From an uncultured Veillonella sp. (lineage in GTDB: Bacteria; Bacillota; Negativicutes; Veillonellales; Veillonellaceae): a DNA stretch of 53,336 nucleotides. Location: NCBI GenBank assembly GCA_900538355.1, contig UPXS01000013.1, positions 1 to 53,336 of the forward strand, in the 5' to 3' direction. The position numbers were made by a program, and so were the translations under genes. This document shows, in pieces, positions 24,525-32,155 of this stretch; the stretch's first letter is position 1, and each line of letters starts with the position of its first letter. Under the pieces are notes generated by a model. It did no database searches. It was given only the letters and a program-made list of their open reading frames with translations, and was not told the origin of the DNA.

Positions 24525-26729
24525 ATGAACAACAATTTCAATAACTTTGGTAGCGACTTCGGTAGCATGAACGACTTGTTCAATCAATTGATGGGTAACA
24601 TGGGTGGTTATTCCACAGAAAACCGTCGTTATAAAATTAATGGTCGTGAAGTGACTCCAGAAGAGTTTGCTTTCTATCGTCAAACTGGTCGTTTACCTTC
24701 TAATGAAGAAATGCAAGCTGCTCAAGCTGCGCAACAAGGTAAAATGAAACAAGATGGTATCCTTGCTAAGTTAGGTACAAATTTAACGCAACAAGCTCGT
24801 GATGGTAAACTCGATCCTGTTATTGGCCGTAATAAAGAAATCCAAGAAACAGCAGAAATCTTAGCACGTCGTACTAAAAACAATCCTGTACTCGTAGGTG
24901 ATGCTGGTGTTGGTAAAACAGCTGTAGTAGAAGGTTTGGCTCAAGCTATCGTCAATGGCGATGTTCCTGCAGCTATTAAAAATAAAGAAATCATTTCTAT
25001 CGATATTTCCGGTTTGGAAGCTGGTACTCAATATCGTGGTTCCTTCGAAGAAAATATCCAAAACCTTATCAAAGAGGTTAAGGCTGCTGGTAACATTATC
25101 TTGTTCTTCGACGAAATCCACCAAATCTTGGGTGCTGGTTCCACTGGTGATGGTCAAGGTTCTAAAGGTTTAGCAGATATCTTGAAACCTGCTTTGTCCC
25201 GTGGTGAAATGACTGTTATCGGTGCTACAACACAAGATGAATACCGTAACACAATCATGAAAAACGCAGCTCTTGCTCGTCGTTTCAACGAAGTTAAGGT
25301 AAATGCACCATCTCCAGAAGATACTTTCAAAATTTTACAAGGCATTCGTCCATTGTATGAAGCGCATCATAACATTGAATTGCCAGATGCTGTGTTGAAA
25401 GCAGCTGTAGATTATTCCGTACAATACATCCCTCAACGTAGCTTGCCAGACAAAGCAATCGACTTGATCGACGTAACTGCAGCTCACTTGGCTTCCCAAC
25501 ATCCTGTAACTGATATCAAAACATTAGAAGCAGATATTGCAGAAGCTAAGGCAAAACAAGAAGAGTTTGCTCAAAAAGAAGATTACGAATCCGCTATTAA
25601 TGAAAAAATGCGTATTCAAAAATTACAAGAAGAAATCGATAATCACACTGAAAACCAAAAGGTTGTGGCTCAAGTTAACGATGTAGCGGAAGCCGTTGAA
25701 AGAATGACTGGTATCCCTGTATCTCAAATGGGTGCATCCGATATTGAACGCTTGAAAGACATGAAATCTCGTCTACAAGCTCATGTAATCGGTCAAGATA
25801 AAGCAGTAGAAGCTGTATCTAAAGCTATCCGTCGTAACCGTGCAGGCTTTGATGAAGGTAACCGTCCGATCGGTAGCTTCTTATTCGTAGGTCCTACTGG
25901 TGTTGGTAAAACAGAATTAGCTAAACAATTAGCACTTGATATGTTCGGTAACAAAGATGCTATCATCCGCTTGGATATGTCCGAATACAGTGACCGCACA
26001 GCAGTTTCCAAATTGATTGGTGCTACAGCTGGTTATGTTGGTTACGAAGATAACTCCAACACATTGACTGAACGCGTTCGTCGTAATCCTTACTCCATCG
26101 TATTGTTCGACGAAATTGAAAAAGCAGATCCTCAAGTTATTACATTACTTCTTCAAGTATTGGATGACGGTCGCTTAACAGATGGTCAAGGTAACACAGT
26201 AAACTTCAAAAACACTGTTATCATTGCTACATCTAATGCAGGCTTTGGCTATGGTCAAGATAATGATGATGAAAACAAAGTCGATGTAATGGATCGTATT
26301 GCTCCATTCTTCCGTCCAGAATTCTTGAACCGTTTCAATGCTGTTATCGAATTCAACCAATTGAAAAAAGAAGACTTGAAGAAAATCGTAGATTTAATGC
26401 TTGATCAAGTTAATAAAACTTTAGCTAAAAAAGAAATTACTCTTGATGTAACTGAAGCAGCTAAAGAATTATTGATGGAACAAGGTTACGATAAAACTAT
26501 GGGCGCTCGTCCATTACGTCGTGTTATCGAATCTGAAATCCGCGATAATGTAACTGATTTCTACTTGGATCACATCGATGCAAAACACTTGCTTGCTGAT
26601 GTTGTAGATGGTCACATTGTAATTAGCGACAAAGATGCTGCTAATACATCTGATGATAAATCTGCAGATGATAAAGCTGCAGACGATAGCAAACAAGCTG
26701 ATGATGCTGCATCCAAGGATAATAAATAA
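24525..26729 (+). CDS. clpL: ATP-dependent chaperone ClpL (HSP100 family)
   Basis: This 734-residue double-AAA+ disaggregase rescues heat-damaged proteins. It lacks the classic Clp N domain. It starts with an Asn/Phe/Met-rich segment (NNNFNNF, DLFNQLMGNMGGY) and then NRRYKINGREVTPEEFAFY, an arrangement characteristic of ClpL of lactobacilli and streptococci. Walker A motifs are GDAGVGKT (125-132) and GPTGVGKT (about 457-464), with Walker B FFDEIH and LFDEIEK. A coiled middle domain lies about 335-400. There is no visible IGF/IGL-type ClpP-docking loop, fitting a protease-independent chaperone. The tail is a repetitive Asp/Ala/Lys stretch of about 35 residues. Operator-like heptamers upstream suggest heat-shock control. 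Transfer from Lactobacillales is likely (inference). Confidence 0.87.
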   Translation: MNNNFNNFGSDFGSMNDLFNQLMGNMGGYSTENRRYKINGREVTPEEFAFYRQTGRLPSNEEMQAAQAAQQGKMKQDGILAKLGTNLTQQARDGKLDPVIGRNKEIQETAEILARRTKNNPVLVGDAGVGKTAVVEGLAQAIVNGDVPAAIKNKEIISIDISGLEAGTQYRGSFEENIQNLIKEVKAAGNIILFFDEIHQILGAGSTGDGQGSKGLADILKPALSRGEMTVIGATTQDEYRNTIMKNAALARRFNEVKVNAPSPEDTFKILQGIRPLYEAHHNIELPDAVLKAAVDYSVQYIPQRSLPDKAIDLIDVTAAHLASQHPVTDIKTLEADIAEAKAKQEEFAQKEDYESAINEKMRIQKLQEEIDNHTENQKVVAQVNDVAEAVERMTGIPVSQMGASDIERLKDMKSRLQAHVIGQDKAVEAVSKAIRRNRAGFDEGNRPIGSFLFVGPTGVGKTELAKQLALDMFGNKDAIIRLDMSEYSDRTAVSKLIGATAGYVGYEDNSNTLTERVRRNPYSIVLFDEIEKADPQVITLLLQVLDDGRLTDGQGNTVNFKNTVIIATSNAGFGYGQDNDDENKVDVMDRIAPFFRPEFLNRFNAVIEFNQLKKEDLKKIVDLMLDQVNKTLAKKEITLDVTEAAKELLMEQGYDKTMGARPLRRVIESEIRDNVTDFYLDHIDAKHLLADVVDGHIVISDKDAANTSDDKSADDKAADDSKQADDAASKDNK

Positions 26730-26810
26730 TCGATAGGCTATCGACACTAATTAATGAATCCCTTACAACTCTCTCCATACACAAACTAATGATAGACCTA
26801 TTGATACTGA

Positions 26811-26841
26811 GAGCACCCCACATAATGTGGGGTGCTTTTTT
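26811..26841 (+). terminator. Terminator of clpL
   Basis: Perfect stem AGCACCCCACA/TGTGGGGTGCT with a short loop, followed by TTTTTT. Confidence 0.9.
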
Positions 26842-26905
26842 GTGTCTTAATATGCATTTTAATATGTGTATTAATAAAGAAATTTTGTATACATGACAAA
26901 AATCA

Positions 26906-26935
26906 TTGCTAATATATCGATTTCTTTAGTATAAT
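26906..26935 (+). promoter_or_regulatory. Probable promoter of the pxp operon
   Basis: TTGCTA (26906-26911), an 18-base spacer and TATAAT (26930-26935). The spacer contains ATATCGATTT, partly like the TATCGAAAA box found in other promoters here. Confidence 0.5.
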
Positions 26936-27000
26936 CATATCTATAAATTCAATATTCTATAGAATTTAAAAAAGAGATGAAGAAAGGGAGGAGATTATTG

Positions 27001-27771
27001 ATGTCACATTATGTAGATCTAAATAGCGATTTAGGTGAAAGTTTTGGCAACTACACATTAGGCATGGATGGTGAAGTGTTAAATCACGTCACAAGTGCTA
27101 ATGTTGCCTGTGGATGGCATGCTGGGGATCCTCTCATTATGGATGCTACAGTTCGCATGTGCAAGGAAAAAGGCGTAGCCGTAGGGGCTCATCCTGGGTA
27201 TCCTGATTTAATGGGCTTTGGTCGTCGCGTAATGGCAGTCAATCCTGCAGAGGCTAAAGCATATATGATATATCAAGTTGGTGCATTACAAGCATTCTGT
27301 GATAGCTATGGCGTTACATTACAACATATGAAATTACATGGTGCTTTTTATAACACCGCATGTGTAACCCCTGCATTGGCAGATGCTGTATTAGATGGAT
27401 TACAAGCGGTAAACCCTAATATTGCAGCTATGGTGTTGAGCGGTAGCTATATTGCTAAAGAAGCAGAACGTCGAGGTATTTCTGTAATTCAGGAGGTCTT
27501 TGCTGACCGTGGTTATACTGATGAAGGTACATTGGTGCCTCGTACAGAACCAGGTGCTTTTATAAAAGACCCTCAAGAGGCTCTTGAACGAGTTCTTATG
27601 ATGGTTACAGAAGGCAAGGTTGTCACTAATACAGGTAATACTATTGATATTGTAGCTGATTCCGTATGCGTACACGGCGATAACCCTGAAGCGATAGCTT
27701 TCACAAATTACATCCGTGAAGGCCTTACAAAAGCAGGTGTTACAGTGGCTAATTTTCAAAACCGTAAATAG
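27001..27771 (+). CDS. pxpA: 5-oxoprolinase subunit A (LamB/YcsF family)
   Basis: This 256-residue subunit belongs to the prokaryotic 5-oxoprolinase PxpABC, which opens 5-oxoproline to glutamate using ATP. The family motifs are VDLNSDLGESFG at 4-15, ANVACGWHAGDP about 38-49 and GAHPGYPDLMGFGRR about 66-80; its conserved Asp and His residues are typical of the metal-dependent YcsF barrel. The ATG at 27001 is chosen because GGGAGGAG lies 7 bases upstream; an in-frame start at 26977 has no such site. It is the first gene of a four-gene cluster that includes a transporter. Confidence 0.92.
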   Translation: MSHYVDLNSDLGESFGNYTLGMDGEVLNHVTSANVACGWHAGDPLIMDATVRMCKEKGVAVGAHPGYPDLMGFGRRVMAVNPAEAKAYMIYQVGALQAFCDSYGVTLQHMKLHGAFYNTACVTPALADAVLDGLQAVNPNIAAMVLSGSYIAKEAERRGISVIQEVFADRGYTDEGTLVPRTEPGAFIKDPQEALERVLMMVTEGKVVTNTGNTIDIVADSVCVHGDNPEAIAFTNYIREGLTKAGVTVANFQNRK

Positions 27772-27794
27772 TAAAACGGTCATTAGAAAATAAG

Positions 27795-27884
27795 CAATAC
27801 ATAGCAAATACGTAATAAATAGTAATTATGTAGTAAATAGTAAATATGTAGTAAATAGTAAATACATAATAGATAGTTAATAAA
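27795..27884 (+). repeat. Degenerate 18-bp tandem repeat, about five units
   Basis: Units such as TAGTAAATAGTAAATATG follow each other with an 18-base period from 27795, the middle ones nearly identical and the outer ones degenerate. It fills the gap between pxpA and the transporter gene. Confidence 0.7.
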
Positions 27885-27903
27885 TTATTGTGTGGAGGTT
27901 TTT

Positions 27904-29100
27904 ATGAAACCAATTTCAGGTAAAGCAAGTTTATCTGTCCTCTTGGGGGCAGCGTTCTTGATGGCCACGTCCTCTATTGGGCCGGGCTTTATGCTACAAA
28001 CGGCGGCATTTACAAATGATTTAAAAGCAGATTTTGCGTTTGCCATCATTGTGTCTGTTATTTTCTCAATTATTGCACAGCTTAATGTGTGGACCATCAT
28101 TGGCATATCTAAAATGCGCGGTCAAGATATTGCGAATAAAGTATTGCCAGGACTTGGCTACTTCGTAGCATTCTTGATTTCCCTTGGGGGCCTTGCGTTC
28201 AATATCGGCAACATTGGGGGCGCATCTATGGGCCTAAATATTGTATTTGGTATTGATACAACGACTGCAGCGGCTATTAGTGGTATCCTGGGTATTCTAT
28301 TGTTCGCCTCTCCAAAAATGGGTGGTGTACTAGACAACACAGCTAAAATTCTTGGTACGGTAATGCTTGTATTAATTGGTTATGTGGCGTTTTCTACAAA
28401 TCCGCCAGTGGCTGAAGCGGCTACTCATGCGGTGGCACCGACGCATTATCCATGGCTTGCAACTATTACCCTTATCGGTGGTACCGTAGGTGGTTACATT
28501 ACATTCTCTGGCGGTCACCGCCTCATTGATGCGGGTATTACTGGTCAAGAACATTTGAAAGATGTACGTCGTGCAGCCTTCATGGGTATGTCCGTAGATG
28601 CAGTGGTTCGTATCTTGTTATTCCTAGCCGTTCTGGGCGTTGTGTCTATGGGCTATGCACTAGACCCTAAAGATCCGGCTGGCTCTGCATTCCTTCTTGG
28701 TGCTGGTGAAATCGGTCATAAATTATTCGGTATCGTGTTCTTCTGTGCAGCCTTAACATCTGTAGTAGGTGCAGCGTACACATCCGTGTCCTTCTTAAAA
28801 ACATTGTTCAAAGTAGTAGAACGCAATGAAAAATTGACTATTATGACATTCATCTTCGTTTCTACATGTATTTTGATCTTTATTGGTAAACCAGCATCCT
28901 TGTTGATTTTGGCTGGCTCCGTAAACGGCTTAATCTTGCCGATTACATTGGCGGTAATGCTCTTTGCTACTCATAAATCTGAAATCGTAGGGGACTACAA
29001 ACATAATAAACTGTTATACTATACAGGATGGATTGTAGTACTTGTAACAGCTTACATCGGCGTTACATCCTTACAAGGCATTGCTAAATTACTTGGTTAA
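27904..29100 (+). CDS. Nramp-fold transporter of the 5-oxoprolinase cluster (YcsG-like)
   Basis: This 398-residue membrane protein has about eleven helices and Nramp-type organisation. In true metal Nramps helix 1 carries DPGN and helix 6 carries MPH. Here helix 1 reads SIGPGFMLQT (about 24-33) and helix 6 reads TFSGGHRLIDAG (about 200-211), so the metal ligands Asp, Asn and Met are missing. This matches the YcsG branch found beside ycsF/pxpA in Bacillus. The context points to uptake of 5-oxoproline or a related organic acid rather than manganese or iron (inference). The start at 27904 follows TGGAGGT. It is probably co-transcribed with pxpA despite the repeat-filled gap. Confidence 0.82.
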   Translation: MKPISGKASLSVLLGAAFLMATSSIGPGFMLQTAAFTNDLKADFAFAIIVSVIFSIIAQLNVWTIIGISKMRGQDIANKVLPGLGYFVAFLISLGGLAFNIGNIGGASMGLNIVFGIDTTTAAAISGILGILLFASPKMGGVLDNTAKILGTVMLVLIGYVAFSTNPPVAEAATHAVAPTHYPWLATITLIGGTVGGYITFSGGHRLIDAGITGQEHLKDVRRAAFMGMSVDAVVRILLFLAVLGVVSMGYALDPKDPAGSAFLLGAGEIGHKLFGIVFFCAALTSVVGAAYTSVSFLKTLFKVVERNEKLTIMTFIFVSTCILIFIGKPASLLILAGSVNGLILPITLAVMLFATHKSEIVGDYKHNKLLYYTGWIVVLVTAYIGVTSLQGIAKLLG

Positions 29101-29174
29101 TTTGACAATTATGAAAGTACCATTATTTTCGTTTGAAGGTAATGGTTCTTTCTGGTTTTAGGAAGGAGATACCT

Positions 29175-29915
29175 ATGAAACCTATAATTTCACCTGTAGG
29201 GGATTGCGCTATCTCTATTGATTTTGGTCAAGCCATCGATCCAAAGATTAATCGACATATTCGTCAAACGATAGAGCGAATTCAAGAGCTGAATCTAGAG
29301 GGTATTATTGAATTAGTACCTACCTATTGTGCGTTGCTTTTGCAATATGATGCTATGATATACTCCTATGCAGAATTGTGTAACATCATTGAGCCTACAT
29401 TGGAGCAGACTGTAACAGATAATGCTTATGAACTTGTTACCGTCGTGGAAATTCCTACCGTGTACGGTGGTGAGTTTGGTCCAGACCTTGGTTTTGTAGC
29501 CTCTCATAATAATCTAACTGAAGATGAGGTTGTAGCCATTCATAGTGGTACTGATTACTTGGTATATATGCTTGGCTTCATTCCTGGTTTTACCTATTTG
29601 GGCGGCATGGATCCACGTATTGCAACACCTCGTTTGTCCTCACCAAGAACATTGATACCTGCAGGTTCTGTAGGCATTGCAGGGGAACAAACTGGCACGT
29701 ATCCATCCGACTCTCCAGGGGGCTGGCAAATCATTGGCCGTACACCGGTAACCATGTATGACATGTCTAAGAAACAAGCGGCGCTATTGAGTGCTGGCGA
29801 CTATGTGCGCTATGTGCCGATAGATGAAGCGGAATATAATCGTATTAAAGCATTGGGGATGGACTATGCGCCATCCATGTATGAAGTAGAGGTAGGTGAG
29901 TTGCGTGGCTATTAA
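29175..29915 (+). CDS. pxpB: 5-oxoprolinase subunit B (KipI-like)
   Basis: This 246-residue protein contains the carboxyltransferase C/D (AHS1) domain: a short N-terminal region, then YLVYMLGFIPGFTYLGGMD (about 131-149) and IPAGSVGIAGEQTGTYPSDSPGGW (about 163-186), the hallmarks of KipI/PxpB and of the allophanate/urea amidolyase family. It acts with PxpC as the ATP-dependent half of 5-oxoprolinase. An AAGGAG site is 7 bases before the ATG at 29175; the longer frame from 29133 is rejected. Its stop overlaps the pxpC start. Confidence 0.92.
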   Translation: MKPIISPVGDCAISIDFGQAIDPKINRHIRQTIERIQELNLEGIIELVPTYCALLLQYDAMIYSYAELCNIIEPTLEQTVTDNAYELVTVVEIPTVYGGEFGPDLGFVASHNNLTEDEVVAIHSGTDYLVYMLGFIPGFTYLGGMDPRIATPRLSSPRTLIPAGSVGIAGEQTGTYPSDSPGGWQIIGRTPVTMYDMSKKQAALLSAGDYVRYVPIDEAEYNRIKALGMDYAPSMYEVEVGELRGY

Positions 29916-30939
29916 TGAGTTTAATAAATTATCTATCTACGTAAATGCACCTGGCATGTACACCACCATTCAAGATAAAGGTCGCGTTGGGTTCCAACAA
30001 TATGGTATGCCTGTAGCAGGTCCTATGGATAGTGAAAGCTATCTGTTGGGGCAAGCGCTAGTAGGTAATGTAGAAACGGCAGGGGCCTTAGAGTGCACAT
30101 TGCTGCCGCCTACACTCACCGTGAAAGGCACATGTATCGTTGCTTTCACCGGAGCCGATATGGAACCAACCATCAATAGTGTGCGAGTACCGAGATATAT
30201 TCCATTTGTATGTCACGACGGCGATGTCATTTCCGGCGGTTTTAGCCAATGTGGCGTGCGCATGTACATTTCATTCTCTGGAGGTATCGACGTGCCAAGC
30301 ATCAACGGCAGTGTATCGACCCATACAAAGGCGAAAATTGGGGGCCTTGAGGGGAGACCATTACAAAAGGGTGATGAACTTGGCATCAAAGCGTTTACCA
30401 GAGATGACGTGCATGTCTGCGATTACCGTGGCGAAGGGCATACTCTATTCAATACCGCCTTATATAACCGTGGGGGCCGTGAATGTCATGAACCATTACG
30501 CGTTGTATTAGGTGATCAGGCAAAACATTTCACCGAGAAGGGAATCAAGACCTTTAGTGATAACATCTATACACTGACTGTAGAATGTGACCGTATGGGT
30601 TTTCGCTTAGATGGTCCTGAAATTGAACACGTAGACAGTGCAGATATTATTTCTGATGGTGCCGTATTTGGCTCTATCCAAGTACCATCGAATGGACATC
30701 CCATTGTCCTCATGGCAGATCGCCAAACAACAGGGGGCTATACAAAAATAGGCACTATCATTACCGCAGACCTACCTCGGCTTAGCCAATTGCCGGTAGG
30801 GGATGGAATTAACTTTAATATCGTGTCTATTGAAGAAGCGCAAAATATATACCGAGCGTATATGGAACGATTACATAAGCGTATCAAATTAGCATATGAA
30901 CAAAGTGCTTATGTATTTAAATTAAATAATGTCATATAA
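29905..30939 (+). CDS. pxpC: 5-oxoprolinase subunit C (KipA-like)
   Basis: This AHS2-domain protein of about 344 residues partners PxpB. Diagnostic stretches are PGMYTTIQDKGRVGFQQYGM near the start, CTLLPPTLTV, the YISFSGGIDVP loop and a C-terminal PSNGHPIVLMADRQTTGGY motif. No ATG is available. GTG at 29905 is preferred, with AGGTGAG just upstream, and GTG at 29896 is an alternative; both lie inside the end of pxpB, so translation is coupled. The operon ends at a strong terminator. Downstream of that terminator sits an IS200-type insertion. Confidence 0.9.
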   Translation: MAINEFNKLSIYVNAPGMYTTIQDKGRVGFQQYGMPVAGPMDSESYLLGQALVGNVETAGALECTLLPPTLTVKGTCIVAFTGADMEPTINSVRVPRYIPFVCHDGDVISGGFSQCGVRMYISFSGGIDVPSINGSVSTHTKAKIGGLEGRPLQKGDELGIKAFTRDDVHVCDYRGEGHTLFNTALYNRGGRECHEPLRVVLGDQAKHFTEKGIKTFSDNIYTLTVECDRMGFRLDGPEIEHVDSADIISDGAVFGSIQVPSNGHPIVLMADRQTTGGYTKIGTIITADLPRLSQLPVGDGINFNIVSIEEAQNIYRAYMERLHKRIKLAYEQSAYVFKLNNVI

Positions 30940-30940
30940 A

Positions 30941-30980
30941 AAATAACGTCTAAAGAGATTATTCTTTAGACGTTATTTTT
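30941..30980 (+). terminator. Terminator of the pxp operon
   Basis: Stem AATAACGTCTAAAGA / TCTTTAGACGTTATT followed by TTTG. The insertion element begins within a few bases of the T tract. Confidence 0.85.
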
Positions 30981-31055
30981 GTTGTACGCCGAATAGGCAT
31001 GACTAAACCCCCAGTTAAACTGGGGGTCGGTAAAAAATTCTTAGAGAAAAGGAAA

Positions 31056-31117
31056 GAACCTCCTAGTGATAGAATGAAGTTGGTCTGGCAACCACAACAT
31101 TTCAACATAGGAGGTTC
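31056..31117 (+). promoter_or_regulatory. Sequestered ribosome binding site of tnpA
   Basis: GAACCTCCTA (31056-31065) is perfectly complementary to TAGGAGGTTC (31108-31117), which contains the tnpA Shine-Dalgarno sequence. In the transcript this hairpin would hide the start, as known for IS200 transposase mRNA. Confidence 0.75.
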
Positions 31118-31118
31118 A

Positions 31119-31589
31119 ATGTCAATGAATGACGTAAAAAGCTTATCACATAGTAAATGGAGATGTAAATATCATATTGTTTTTGCTCCAAAGTATAGAA
31201 GACAAATAATTTATGGTCGGATAAAAGCTGATGTAGGTAAAATCTTACGAGATTTATGTAAGAGAAAAAATGTAGAGATAATAGAAGCGGAATGCTGTCC
31301 GGATCATATTCATATGCTAGTAACGATACCACCACATTTAAGCGTATCGAGTTTTATGGGATATTTAAAAAGTAAAAGTAGCCTCATGATATTCGATAAA
31401 CACGCAAATTTAAAATATAAGTATGGAAATAGACATTTCTGGTGTAGAGGATATTATGTGGATACGGTAGGACGATATGAAGGAGCGATAAAAGAGTATA
31501 TCCGCAATCAACTACAAGAGGATATAGCGCAAGATACATTAAACTTTAAAGAATACACCGACCCGTTTACGGGTGAGCCAGTAAAATAG
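31119..31589 (+). CDS. tnpA: IS200/IS605 family transposase TnpA (Y1 HUH)
   Basis: This 156-residue single-strand transposase has the HUH pair in CCPDHIHMLV (about 65-74) and the catalytic Tyr in AIKEYIRNQ (about 125-133). KWRCKYHIVFAPKYRR at the start is typical. It cuts and rejoins the hairpin ends on single-stranded DNA, usually at replication forks. The ATG at 31119 follows AGGAGGT; the open frame from 30999 merely reads through the left end. The gene appears intact. Confidence 0.93.
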   Translation: MSMNDVKSLSHSKWRCKYHIVFAPKYRRQIIYGRIKADVGKILRDLCKRKNVEIIEAECCPDHIHMLVTIPPHLSVSSFMGYLKSKSSLMIFDKHANLKYKYGNRHFWCRGYYVDTVGRYEGAIKEYIRNQLQEDIAQDTLNFKEYTDPFTGEPVK

Positions 31590-31599
31590 GCAAAATAAA

Positions 31600-31744
31600 A
31601 GCCCCCGAGTAGGGGGCAGCCAGTGGTAATAAAGTGGTTGTCAGATCATTCAATGCCCTCTTTAGAGGGCCACCACTAGAGAAAGACCCTTATAGGGTCA
31701 GAGCAAACCACCCGTTCTACGGGTGGTTATGATTTTGGGCTGCC
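31600..31744 (+). ncRNA. Highly folded right end of the IS, candidate structured RNA
   Basis: A closing helix pairs GGCAGCC (31615-31621) with GGCTGCC (31738-31744). Inside it are AGTGGT/ACCACT (31622-31627, 31672-31677), with GCCCTC-TTTA-GAGGGC nested within it (31655-31670), GACCCT-TAT-AGGGTC (31685-31699) and AACCACCCG/CGGGTGGTT (31706-31728). An additional hairpin GCCCCC/GGGGGC (31600-31616) competes with the closing helix. This is more structure than a transposition end alone needs; a stable RNA is possible but unproven. Confidence 0.4.
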
Positions 31745-32044
31745 AATTTATCTCAATTTGAGTGAAATGCTAATTTATAAAAATTTAATGAAATATAGTA
31801 CTGTAAAACAGGTGGGGTTATTAGAGTATAGATATATAAGGCGTTTTGACCATTATTTTTATAATTTATCGATTATATTTATATGGAAAAAGTTAAAATG
31901 TGAGTTTAAATTCATCTTCTCTTCTAAATTATGGTATAAAATCACCCCAATTATTAGATTTTATTTTATAAGGAGTTTGAATAAATCCCTTTGTTGCTGT
32001 ATTTGCAATGGTTATTCCAAAAATGAAATATTAGTGAAAAGGGG
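31745..32044. other. AT-rich gap between the IS and the first adhesin gene
   Basis: A 113-codon open frame (31758-32099) lies here, but it has no ribosome site, is rich in Ile, Phe, Tyr, Lys and Cys from A/T-rich DNA, and runs through the adhesin promoter. I see no other gene or RNA. Confidence 0.5.
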
Positions 32045-32093
32045 TTGCAAGCATATCGAAAAATTTGGTATACTCGCTATATCGAAAAATTTG
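32045..32093 (+). promoter_or_regulatory. Adhesin promoter with two ATATCGAAAAATTTG boxes
   Basis: TTGCAA (32045-32050), an 18-base spacer and TATACT (32069-32074). The 15-base sequence ATATCGAAAAATTTG occurs exactly twice, at 32053-32067 (filling the spacer) and 32079-32093 (over the likely transcription start), 26 bases apart. This is a typical layout for a repressor binding on one face of the helix. Confidence 0.65.
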
Positions 32094-32155
32094 AAATAGA
32101 GGTTACTTGTTATATAGAAGTTTGAGAGCTTTATAGTAGTTTAAAGGAGAAATGA

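Larger units (their letters stand above)
30982..31744 (+). mobile_element. IS200-type insertion sequence, tnpA only
   Basis: The left end (30982-31036) is identical over 55 bases to 53282-53336, which fixes its left boundary at or just right of 30982. A left-end hairpin ACCCCCAGTT/AACTGGGGGT (31007-31027) and a right-end hairpin AACCACCCG/CGGGTGGTT (31706-31728) are the single-strand recognition structures expected of IS200/IS605 elements. There are no terminal inverted repeats and no target duplication. No tnpB is present. The right boundary, about 31744, is estimated from the folded end. Confidence 0.82.

Noticed and set aside
30999..31118. 40-residue N-terminal extension of tnpA
   Set aside because: It would be read through the left-end hairpin and leader of the element; a strong ribosome site directs the start at 31119.
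31758..32099. 113-codon open frame before the first adhesin gene
   Set aside because: It has no ribosome site, is low-complexity and AT-driven in composition, and overlaps the adhesin promoter and its repeated boxes.
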